From: Bacteroidota bacterium
GTDB lineage: Bacteria; Bacteroidota; Ignavibacteria; UBA10030; UBA8401
Reading direction: 5' to 3'
NCBI GenBank assembly: GCA_030824175.1
Contig: JAVBYH010000132.1
Span: forward strand, 1-12,355
DNA: 12,355 nucleotides
The translations under genes were made by a program, and so were the position numbers. Shown piece by piece: positions 6,361 through 12,355 of the stretch; within the stretch, counting starts at the first letter, position 1, and every line of letters begins with the position of its first letter. The notes beneath the pieces were generated by a model. It was not told the origin of the DNA, did not search any database, and saw only the letters and a program-made list of their open reading frames with translations.

Positions 6361-9012
6361 ATGGACCGTCAAAAAATATTGGTTGTTGAAGATGAAAACC
6401 TGGTTGCGCTGGATATACGGCAGACCCTGACGAAATTACACTACGAAGTGACCGCGACTGTCAGCACCGGCAGCGAGGCCCTCGCCTCGGCCGCGGCAAA
6501 CACTCCCGATCTCGTGCTCATGGACATCGGGCTCCGCGGCGCGATGGACGGGATCACAACGGCCCAGCAGCTCCGTGACCTCTACGACCTGCCTGTGGTG
6601 TATCTCTCGGGAAATTCCGACCTCCCGACGCTGGAACGCGCGAAGATCACCGGCCCGTTCGGATTTGTCATCAAGCCGTTCCAGGAAGGGGAGCTCCGTA
6701 CCGCCATCGAACTCGCGCTCTTCAAGCACGGGACGGAAAAAAAATTATTCGAAAGCGAACGCTGGCTCTCGACGATCCTCCGGTGCGTCGACGACGCCGT
6801 GATCGCAACCGACGAACTCGGCGGCATCAAGTTCATGAACAGCGTCGCCGAAACTATGACAGGCTGGACTCAGGAAGAGGCGCGCGACAAGAACATCACG
6901 AAGGTCCTCGTGCTCATGAACGAACGCCCCCGCGCCGCATCCGACCCGCCGCCGCACGAGAACGGGAATATCATTCCGTACGAGAACTCCGACCATTCGC
7001 TGCTGGTGGCGAACGACGGCAGCGTGAAATTCGTCTCCAACACGTCGCAGCCCATACGCGACGAACACGGTACGGTCCGCGGCGCCGTGCTGACGATGCG
7101 CGACGTGACCGAGCATCGCAATACGGAGGAACACCTTCGTACGCTCTCCCGCGCGATGGAACAGAGTCCCGCCTCCGTCGTCATCACGGACGCGAAGGCC
7201 ACGATCACGTATGTGAACAGGAAATACACCGAGATCACCGGCTACTCGTACGGGGAGCTCATCGGCAACAATCCGCGCATCATGAAATCCGGTCTCACTC
7301 CCGTATCGACATACCGGGATCTGTGGAAAACGCTCGACGCCGGCAACGAATGGCATGGCGAATTCCTGAACAAGAAGAAGAACGGCGAACTCTTCTGGGA
7401 GTCGAACGTCATCTCGCCCGTCCTCGACGGCGAGCGGAAAATCACGCACATCCTGGCGGTGAAAGAGGACATCACCGAACGGCGCAACGCCGAGGAGCTC
7501 ATCCGTGAACAGGCGTCGCTCCTCGACATTGCCAACGACGCCATCATCGTCTGCGACCTCGACAACTACATCATCTTCTGGAACAAGGGCGCCGAGCGCA
7601 TGTACGGATGGACGCGAGAGGAAGCGGTGGGCTCCAACACGACGGCGTTGCTCTATCTTCCGTCGAAGGGAAGCAAGAACAACGAGGTCCTCTCGGCGAC
7701 GCTCGCGGCTGATCAGTGGGCGGGCGAGATCCGCCAGCGCACGAAGGCGAATCAGGATGTCACGGTGCAGAGCCGCTGGAACCTCGTGCGCGACAAGCGC
7801 GGCCTGCCGAAATCGATCCTCATCGTCAACACGGACATCACGGAGAAAAAGGTGCTCGAGGCCCAGTTCCTGCGCGCGCAGCGCATGGAAAGTCTCGGCA
7901 CGCTGGCCGGGGGCATCGCCCACGACCTCAACAACGTGCTCGCCCCCATCCTCATGTCCATCCAAATCCTCAAAGGGCGCACAGCCGATGAAAAAATGCT
8001 CCGCATCCTCACCACGCTCGAAACGAGCGCCATGCGCGGCGGCGAGATGGTCAAGCAGATCCTCGTCTTCGCACGCGGCATGGGAGGGGAACAGACCGTC
8101 ATCGATCCGCGGCACCTCGTGCTCGACGTGCAGTCGATCCTCAAGGAGACGATCGGAAAAAAAATCCACGTGCAGGTGAACGCCGAGGAGAACCTCTGGA
8201 AATTCGTGGGCGACGTGACGCAGCTCCATCAGGTGCTCATGAACCTCTGCATCAACGCGCGCGATGCGATGCCCAACGGCGGAACGCTCACGATCGGCGG
8301 TGACAATACGCAGGTCGACGAGAATTTTGCGCGCATGCTCCCGGATGTCAGCGCGGGAAGCTACGTCATGCTTACCGTGACCGATACCGGCCAGGGTATG
8401 ACGCGCGAAACGATGGAGAAGATCTTCGATCCGTTTTTCACCACGAAGGACATCGGCAAGGGCACGGGCCTCGGGCTCTCCACCGTTCACGCCATCGTCA
8501 AGAGCCACGGCGGCTTCATCAATGTCTTCAGCGAGCTCGGCAAGGGAACCACATTCAAGGTGTATTTCCCCGCGCTCGCCCCGCAGGACGAGATGCAGAA
8601 GCCGGACCTGGCCGGCCCCATGGTCATGGGGAAGGGCGAGTGCATCCTCGTCGTCGACGACGAGGTGGCGATACGCGAGATCACCAAGACGACGCTCTCG
8701 TCCTTCAACTATTCGGTGCTCACCGCCGCCGACGGCACGGAGGCGCTCGCGATCTTCGCGCAGCACGGCGAGGAGATCGACCTCGTGCTCACGGATATGA
8801 TGATGCCGTTCATGGACGGACCTACCACCGTGCGCGCGATCCGGAAGATCCGTCCGTCGATCAAGATCGTCACCACCACCGGGCTCACCGAGAACATCGA
8901 CCGCTCGCAGCTCGCAGAGGAGCCGATACAGGGCTTCCTGCCGAAACCGTACACCGCCGTGCGCCTCCTCGAGGTCATCCAGAAGGCGCTCTACGGCGCC
9001 GCCGACATGTAG
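6361..9012 (+). CDS. Soluble hybrid histidine kinase: REC-PAS-PAS-PAS-HisKA-HATPase-REC
   Basis: The protein has 883 residues and no membrane segment, so it is cytoplasmic. REC1 is at 1-125: acidic pair Glu10/Asp11, phospho-acceptor Asp55 (LVLMDIGLRG), Ser83 and Lys105 (VIKPF). Its MDGITTA wording is typical of receivers paired with HisKA_2 kinases. Three PAS domains follow at about 132-255, 258-378 and 382-497, ending RDVTEH, EDITER and TDITEK. HisKA is at about 503-570 with GGIAHDLNN (His521). HATPase has LMNLCINARDAM (626-637), DTGQGM (675-680) and GKGTGLGLS (699-707). REC2 is at about 760-880 with VVDDE (764-768), Asp812 (LTDMMMP), Thr840 and Lys862 (PKPY). All catalytic residues are present. 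A short GCAGGAG lies just before ATG 6361. It probably follows the membrane kinase in one transcript (gap 168 bp). There is no DNA-binding or enzymatic output domain, so a further partner must lie elsewhere. The stop TAG (9010-9012) falls in a palindromic repeat. Confidence 0.93.
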   Translation: MDRQKILVVEDENLVALDIRQTLTKLHYEVTATVSTGSEALASAAANTPDLVLMDIGLRGAMDGITTAQQLRDLYDLPVVYLSGNSDLPTLERAKITGPFGFVIKPFQEGELRTAIELALFKHGTEKKLFESERWLSTILRCVDDAVIATDELGGIKFMNSVAETMTGWTQEEARDKNITKVLVLMNERPRAASDPPPHENGNIIPYENSDHSLLVANDGSVKFVSNTSQPIRDEHGTVRGAVLTMRDVTEHRNTEEHLRTLSRAMEQSPASVVITDAKATITYVNRKYTEITGYSYGELIGNNPRIMKSGLTPVSTYRDLWKTLDAGNEWHGEFLNKKKNGELFWESNVISPVLDGERKITHILAVKEDITERRNAEELIREQASLLDIANDAIIVCDLDNYIIFWNKGAERMYGWTREEAVGSNTTALLYLPSKGSKNNEVLSATLAADQWAGEIRQRTKANQDVTVQSRWNLVRDKRGLPKSILIVNTDITEKKVLEAQFLRAQRMESLGTLAGGIAHDLNNVLAPILMSIQILKGRTADEKMLRILTTLETSAMRGGEMVKQILVFARGMGGEQTVIDPRHLVLDVQSILKETIGKKIHVQVNAEENLWKFVGDVTQLHQVLMNLCINARDAMPNGGTLTIGGDNTQVDENFARMLPDVSAGSYVMLTVTDTGQGMTRETMEKIFDPFFTTKDIGKGTGLGLSTVHAIVKSHGGFINVFSELGKGTTFKVYFPALAPQDEMQKPDLAGPMVMGKGECILVVDDEVAIREITKTTLSSFNYSVLTAADGTEALAIFAQHGEEIDLVLTDMMMPFMDGPTTVRAIRKIRPSIKIVTTTGLTENIDRSQLAEEPIQGFLPKPYTAVRLLEVIQKALYGAADM

Positions 9013-9032
9013 GGCGAAATGACGTTTCGCCC
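9009..9032. repeat. Palindromic repeat copy C (variant) over the kinase stop codon
   Basis: GGGCGAAA (9012-9019) is the complement of TTTCGCCC (9025-9032) around TGACG. The unit begins GTAGGGCGA like the other copies, but the inner arm has changed to AAATGACGTTT. The TAG at 9010-9012 is the stop of the hybrid kinase gene. A run of eight T lies at 9042-9049, about ten bases past the stem, so it may weakly terminate transcription. Confidence 0.65.
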
Positions 9033-9051
9033 CTCGTATTCTTTTTTTTGC

Positions 9052-9077
9052 GTAGGGCGAGCTGTTAGCTCGCCCTG
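9052..9077. repeat. Palindromic repeat copy D, identical to the copy after argD
   Basis: Arms AGGGCGAGCT (9054-9063) and AGCTCGCCCT (9067-9076) around GTT. All 26 bases match 1592-1617 in the same orientation. With the inverted copy at 9103-9125 it forms a second-order inverted repeat of about 23 bases. Confidence 0.85.
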
Positions 9078-9102
9078 TGTAATTGCTGTACGATCGTGAA
9101 CC

Positions 9103-9133
9103 GGGGCGAGCTAACAGCTCGCCCTCTTTTTTT
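9103..9133 (+). terminator. Intrinsic terminator built from an inverted repeat copy
   Basis: GGGCGAGCT (9104-9112) pairs with AGCTCGCCC (9116-9124) around AAC, followed at once by TCTTTTTTT (9125-9133). The stem is a copy of the palindromic family in opposite orientation (loop AAC instead of GTT). The stem followed by a T-tract is a standard factor-independent terminator for the kinase transcript, and it insulates the tRNA gene downstream. Confidence 0.8.
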
Positions 9134-9143
9134 GATTTTCCAC

Positions 9144-9172
9144 TTGCATCGCACACCAATTATTCGTATAAT
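9144..9172 (+). promoter_or_regulatory. Sigma-70-type promoter for tRNA-Val
   Basis: A perfect TATAAT lies at 9167-9172, with TTGCAT (3 of 6 consensus) at 9144-9149 and a 17-base spacer. The predicted start near 9179 is about 35 bases before the mature tRNA. Confidence 0.55.
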
Positions 9173-9214
9173 TATAACGCTGTAAGCGATTCACCGCTCG
9201 CAGTTTTCACCACC

Positions 9215-9289
9215 GGACGCTTAGCTCAGTTGGTTCAGAGCGCTTCCCTGACACGGAAGAGGTCATAGGTTCGAATCCTATAGCGTCCA
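9215..9289 (+). tRNA. tRNA-Val (anticodon GAC)
   Basis: A full cloverleaf can be folded by hand. The acceptor stem is GGACGCT (9215-9221) with AGCGTCC (9282-9288), discriminator A9289. The D stem is GCTC/GAGC (9224-9227/9238-9241). The anticodon stem is CTTCC/GGAAG (9243-9247/9255-9259) with loop CTGACAC; the anticodon GAC at 9250-9252 reads GUC and GUU. The variable loop has five bases. The T stem is ATAGG/CCTAT (9265-9269/9277-9281) with loop TTCGAAT. The 3' CCA is not encoded (CAAAA follows the discriminator). No other tRNA lies next to it. Base composition changes just downstream. Confidence 0.96.
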
Positions 9290-9535
9290 CAAAACAGGCC
9301 GGATTTTCTATTTAATCGATGACTTTTTTTTCAAAAATTGACGGTACCGCGAAAAAGGCCTTCCTAGCGCAACGGTTGTATCACATTTTGTAACGTCGTC
9401 GCATCGAACTTTCCTGTTGTGCCAATCCTGATTCGATCCCTGTGTGATTATCGCTTCCCCGCACATCTATCCCGGCCTTCCTTCTGCACAGATTCTTTTC
9501 GCTCTTTTTCACACTGTAACACCTACTCCTCTGCA

Positions 9536-9727
9536 TCACCGAACATTAGCAATTCTGATTCTGCGAATCTCGCGACCAATGGGGATATCGACGAGCACGC
9601 CTTCCTTGATCGAGCCATGAACCGACTAACGGTCCACACCGAGCGCGGTGGCGGCATCGTTCAGTCGGTGATGATAGTACTGCGGCTTGGGGATGTAGCG
9701 AAAGAATTTGTCTTTGTTCTCGTCCAT
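9536..9727 (-). pseudogene. Remnant of an excisionase-type (HTH_17/MerR-like) DNA-binding protein
   Basis: Reading the minus strand from ATG 9727 gives 33 residues, then TAG (9626-9628), then 29 more residues before TGA (9536-9538) in the same frame. Across the stop the text is DAATALGVDR, stop, SVHGSIKEGVLVDIPIGREIRRIRI. This follows the usual pattern of small excisionase-type helix-turn-helix proteins: A-x-x-LGV-x-R-x-(S/T)V, then I-x-x-G-x-L, then IGR-x-x-RI. The TAG stands where a CAG or similar codon would be expected, so one C-to-T change could explain it. The preceding 20 residues (MDENKDKFFRYIPKPQYYHH) are not recognised. Chance cannot be excluded because the evidence is a motif read by eye over about 40 residues. 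Confidence 0.4.
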
Positions 9728-9786
9728 GTTAGAGCATCGTAAAAACAATATTCAAATTGAATCCAACCCTGAAAGGGAGGGTATTT

Positions 9787-9852
9787 ATGCCTGCATTAAC
9801 ATCAGAACAGCATACCGAATCCGGAAGGCGGCGTGGGCAGATGCATTTCTAG
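9787..9852 (+). CDS. Possible 21-residue peptide, doubtful
   Basis: ATG 9787 follows AAAGGGAGGG with five bases between, the strongest ribosome-binding-like sequence in this part of the window. The frame encodes MPALTSEQHTESGRRRGQMH plus Phe, then TAG. There is no hydrophobic segment and no family match that I recognise. It may be the 5' end of a broken gene: the same frame continues past the TAG for sixteen codons before the next stop. Reported only because of the start signal. Confidence 0.15.
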   Translation: MPALTSEQHTESGRRRGQMHF

Positions 9853-10213
9853 AACTTCAATTTGAGAGTGACTGATGCTGCAGGCGCGAACTCCCGCTGA
9901 CGAACGGTTGCCTCCCCGCAGGTATGAAAAATACGGTCAAAGAAATTACCGATGAATGCCGCCTGAAGTAGAAAGCGCAAAGGAAGCAGTATAATAGTCA
10001 TCCGGACTTCCCGATGGAACCTAAAAGGGTATCGATTCCCCAATTTCCGTATTCGGCAGGTGTGTCCTACGTTAAGAGGAGAATTGTGATCTTTTTTCGG
10101 AGCGGTCGGGAGATCCATAGGAAGGTCGACTCGTTACTTCGGGTAGTCCTTTTTTTCGATAAACGGTCTATGATGCGCGCAAAGTAAGGAAAAAATTTCG
10201 GCATAAATATTAC

Positions 10214-10242
10214 TTGACTATTTTGTTGATGAATATTACTAT
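10214..10242 (+). promoter_or_regulatory. Isolated sigma-70-like promoter sequence
   Basis: TTGACT (10214-10219, 5 of 6) and TACTAT (10237-10242, 4 of 6) with a 17-base spacer in an A+T-rich stretch. It is about 390 bases before the hydrolase start with no gene directly after it, so it may be fortuitous. Confidence 0.2.
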
Positions 10243-10266
10243 TAATACCACATCTATGCTTATCTA

Positions 10267-10533
10267 CTACGATTCAATATACATCGGTGCCCAAGCGAGC
10301 TCACGGCAATTAGGTTGCTTATAGTCGATGTTGGTAATCCCCCAGTCTCTACCTTTCAATGAGTGAATTCGCGCGTTGGCGCGTTCCCGTCTGTGCGTTT
10401 GGTTTTCTATTCTACTTATATCATCGCAGTGCAGGAGAGATGTACGCAGGGTCTTGATATCCTTCTTTTTTCGGCATCATAATTGTTTTCAAATCTCATC
10501 ATCAGTGTTTAAACTGACCGTAATGGTTGACAT
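10267..10533 (-). pseudogene. Decayed gene of unknown function, two in-frame TGA codons
   Basis: From ATG 10533 on the minus strand the frame reads MSTITVSLNTDDEI, TGA (10489-10491), KQL, TGA (10477-10479), then 69 codons without a stop to tandem TAG TAG (10264-10269). The long part is hydrophilic and protein-like, including SRIENQTHRRERANARIHSL followed by KGRDWGITNIDYKQPN. The RIHSLKGRDWGI piece recalls the recognition region of some phage-type helix-turn-helix domains, but I do not recognise a family. Both TGA codons could come from TGG by one G-to-A change. Elsewhere in the window TGG encodes Trp and TGA ends coaE and the sensor kinase, so recoding is unlikely. A second start, ATG 10499, opens another frame that could join at an A6 run (10466-10471) by a frameshift. 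Confidence 0.3.
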
Positions 10534-10554
10534 CACAACGGGAAGTAATATATG
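10527..10554 (+). promoter_or_regulatory. Candidate promoter of the secreted hydrolase gene
   Basis: A perfect TTGACA at 10527-10532 and TATATG (4 of 6) at 10549-10554 with a 16-base spacer, about 80 bases before ATG 10636. It overlaps the start of the minus-strand gene remnant. If the host uses Bacteroidota-type promoters the match may not matter. Confidence 0.4.
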
Positions 10555-10635
10555 TGTGGAAATTTTGTACAGTAAACCGATTACGAGAGCTTGAAATTTT
10601 TCGTATTACTCATAAATCAAAAAAAGGGAGCTATC

Positions 10636-12355
10636 ATGAAAAAGATATTTCTCCTTTTATCCATTGTCCTCGTCTCCTCCAATCTTTCCGCCCAACAGGA
10701 TTATATGATTTCAAATTCTTTGTGGGAAGGTGAAAAATGGGACAGGAATCAGGCATCGGGCATTTGGTTTCCAGTGATCGATACGGTTGCCCATTTCGGA
10801 ATTGATAACTATTCGTGGGGACAAGTGAGGACAAAAGCGACATTACCGCTTGGCACAACGATGCAAATTGATGTTCGGATTTACTTGAACTCTGGGGGAG
10901 AAAATGGCAATTTTGCATTTTTCGGATATGGTGACGAATGGATTTCCTATACGGGACGATTTTATGGTATCAAGTTCTTCGGTGGTGAAGTTCACTTATG
11001 GCAAATTGAATCATCATCAGTACAAACGGACGAAGGGATCATAGGCACCTATATAGCGGGTGAAAGAATAACGTTCACGCTCTCACTGATGGCAAATGGG
11101 ATGATAAGAGTAGCGGGGAGTAATTTTGCTGGTAGTTTTACGCCCACAACCCCGATAACATCATCGTTTCGGTGCATGATGACGGATGCCAATAACTCAC
11201 CAGACACGGGATTCTTAGTGAGTTCGGTTATAAAGACGTCAGCAAATCCACCGACAACTACTGTTGGTGTGACAATTATTGCTCATGGGTATACTTTTGA
11301 AGGACCATTAAATAGTTCTATAGGTTATTGGACAGAAGACTTTATCATTTCACTTCTTAAAGCACACGGAGGAGGAAAAGTATTTGTCTATCAACCAACT
11401 GATGGAAGAATAATTTGGGATCAAAGGAATTCATTTATGGCCGCGGGCATATACAAGAATTCAGGTGAATGTATAATACTGATGGATTGGCTAATGAGTT
11501 CAAACGATAATACCTCCGGACAGGCTGAAGCAGCGGCAGATGCATTGTTTGCATCGCTTATTGCACCGGATGGTGATGGTATTGCCGATCCGATTTTTAT
11601 TGATCCCATATATCCTTCAAAAAGTAAACCAATACATCTTATTGGACATAGCAGAGGCTGTCCTGTTATTAGTGAATTGGCACAACGTTTAGGTAGGTAT
11701 CACATTAGTATAAATTATGTGACATATCTTGATCCACACGATTTTAATGAGTGGGATGTGCCATTTGACGGCTATTTCCATGATCCAGCCGTTCAAATAT
11801 GGGACAATATTAAATATGCAGATAATTTTTATCAAGAATTGAATTACGATACGACATGGCAGCCGTTTGTACCAAGTGGACGGAGTTTACCACAAATAAA
11901 AGAACCCAAAAATAACCTCTTTTTAACATTGATTGACGATTATGATAAAAGAGTAGATACACATGGAGATGTCAAAAAATGGTATCTCGGCACGATTGAT
12001 AAAACGAAGTTTGAATCAAAATATTATCCAAACGGTCATGAAAATTATGGCTTTAGAAGGTGGCTGAACTTGGGGGGATATGACTATACCGGCAACGCGA
12101 GTGGGATACAGGATCCGACACATCCTATTACGCTGGTAAACCTCAAACCGCATCCTGAAATCAATGATGGAGATCAAGATAGTGCATCTACATTATTACT
12201 TAACGGCGATATTTCCCTTCAAGATCTTGTTTGGACTTCAATGGCAGGATGGAGCTATCATGGCGGAACCTTTCATGGTCACCTGAAAAATGGTAGTATA
12301 TATATAAATTGCGATACTAATTGGGTAGAGCATAATCGGTTTTATATCCCCAAAT
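10636..12355 (+). CDS. Secreted lipase-like alpha/beta-hydrolase, 3' end beyond window
   Basis: Open for at least 573 codons to the window edge. ATG 10636 follows AAAGGGAG with six bases between. A Sec signal peptide (MKKIFLLLSIVLVSSNLSA, cleavage after Ala19 before QQ) sends it out of the cytoplasm. Residues about 20-205 are rich in aromatics and predicted strands, like a beta-sandwich binding domain. A hydrolase domain begins near 210: VTIIAHGY (212-219, oxyanion loop), CIILMDW (lipase-like strand), IHLIGHSRG (nucleophile Ser339 in G-H-S-R-G), VTYLDPHD (Asp366 as likely acid), WDNIKYADNFYQ (389-400) and THGDVKKWY (His443 as likely base). Residues from about 515 (GWSYHGGTFHG...WVEHNRFYIP) may begin another domain. 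The layout fits lipase/esterase-like secreted proteins; the substrate is unknown. Codon use is A+T-richer than in the kinases, which suggests transfer. A C-terminal secretion or sorting domain could follow outside the window. Confidence 0.85.
   Translation, partial: MKKIFLLLSIVLVSSNLSAQQDYMISNSLWEGEKWDRNQASGIWFPVIDTVAHFGIDNYSWGQVRTKATLPLGTTMQIDVRIYLNSGGENGNFAFFGYGDEWISYTGRFYGIKFFGGEVHLWQIESSSVQTDEGIIGTYIAGERITFTLSLMANGMIRVAGSNFAGSFTPTTPITSSFRCMMTDANNSPDTGFLVSSVIKTSANPPTTTVGVTIIAHGYTFEGPLNSSIGYWTEDFIISLLKAHGGGKVFVYQPTDGRIIWDQRNSFMAAGIYKNSGECIILMDWLMSSNDNTSGQAEAAADALFASLIAPDGDGIADPIFIDPIYPSKSKPIHLIGHSRGCPVISELAQRLGRYHISINYVTYLDPHDFNEWDVPFDGYFHDPAVQIWDNIKYADNFYQELNYDTTWQPFVPSGRSLPQIKEPKNNLFLTLIDDYDKRVDTHGDVKKWYLGTIDKTKFESKYYPNGHENYGFRRWLNLGGYDYTGNASGIQDPTHPITLVNLKPHPEINDGDQDSASTLLLNGDISLQDLVWTSMAGWSYHGGTFHGHLKNGSIYINCDTNWVEHNRFYIPK

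Larger units (their letters stand above)
9290..10526. other. Gene-poor A+T-richer stretch after tRNA-Val
   Basis: No intact gene with convincing coding character was found in over 1.2 kb. The G+C content drops compared with the first 9 kb. A run of eight T at 9324-9331 lacks a G+C-rich stem and is at most a weak tRNA terminator. Two minus-strand reading frames with internal stops look like decayed genes and are listed separately. A 21-codon frame at 9787-9852 is preceded by GGGAGGG but has no recognisable product. Between about 9850 and 10190 both strands hold open stretches of 60-90 codons without recognisable motifs. The stretch fits a degraded accessory or integrated segment. Confidence 0.6.

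Noticed and set aside
6745..9159. Very long open frame (about 800 codons) on the minus strand
   Set aside because: It lies wholly opposite the hybrid kinase, whose domains are certain; long antisense frames are common in G+C-rich genes. The same holds for minus-strand frames at 675-1571, 3355-4527 and 5116-6318.
9419..9742. Plus-strand frame of 107 codons beginning with GTG
   Set aside because: It is opposite the better-supported excisionase-like remnant, and its sequence lacks any protein-like pattern.
10027..10041. GGGTATCGATTCCCC resembling a tRNA T-arm, possible partial tRNA or attachment repeat
   Set aside because: No acceptor, anticodon or D stem around it, and it does not match the tRNA-Val 3' end.
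9849..10118. Minus-strand frame of 89 codons
   Set aside because: No start signal, no recognisable domain and mixed composition; it overlaps other open frames.
9924..10187. Plus-strand frame of 87 codons with one TAG, starting MKNTVKEITDEC
   Set aside because: No recognisable motif; the minus strand here is open for a similar length, so neither can be preferred over chance.
10267..10533. TGA read as Trp (alternative genetic code)
   Set aside because: TGA is the natural stop of coaE and of the sensor kinase, and Trp is encoded by TGG throughout the other genes.
10376..10594. Plus-strand frame of 72 codons before the hydrolase
   Set aside because: TTG start without a binding site, Ser/Phe-rich text without pattern, opposite the second gene remnant.

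Overview
This window reads as part of a bacterial chromosome. The first ~9.2 kb is G+C-rich by eye and densely coded. The last ~3 kb, after a tRNA gene, is clearly more A+T-rich, gene-poor and then carries one secreted protein. The host cannot be named from the sequence. The Sec signal peptide ending in LSA|QQ, the weak or absent Shine-Dalgarno sequences at several starts, the class II photolyase and the PAS-rich kinases would fit a member or relative of the Bacteroidota/Chlorobi group, but this is a weak inference.

Layout: (1) 2-430, the 3' part of coaE (dephospho-CoA kinase), overlapping by 14 bp a class III aminotransferase most like ArgD (417-1583). (2) 1584-1694, a convergent intergenic region full of GTAGGGCGAGCT-type palindromes. 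(3) 1695-3044 on the minus strand, a class II CPD photolyase. (4) 3217-6192, a membrane sensor kinase (dCACHE-TM-HAMP-PAS-GAF-PAS-HisKA_2-HATPase), divergent from the photolyase. (5) 6361-9012, a soluble hybrid kinase (REC-PAS-PAS-PAS-HisKA-HATPase-REC). Its N-terminal REC is of the type that often partners HisKA_2 kinases, so the two probably form a phosphorelay. (6) 9009-9133, three more palindromes of the same family, the last one followed by a T-tract as in an intrinsic terminator. (7) 9215-9289, tRNA-Val(GAC) with a TATAAT promoter. (8) 9290-10635, a stretch with no intact gene but two plausible decayed minus-strand genes; one looks like an excisionase-type helix-turn-helix protein broken by a TAG. 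(9) 10636 to the window end, a long open-ended gene for a secreted alpha/beta-hydrolase (lipase-like) with a readable Ser-Asp-His triad.

The two most interesting points are as follows. First, the palindromic repeat family supplies the TAG stop codon of the photolyase and of the hybrid kinase, and a similar sequence lies at the argD stop. Second, the tRNA-Val, excisionase-like remnant, drop in G+C and foreign-looking secreted hydrolase together suggest a decayed integrated element. No wholly new defence or mobile system could be demonstrated.
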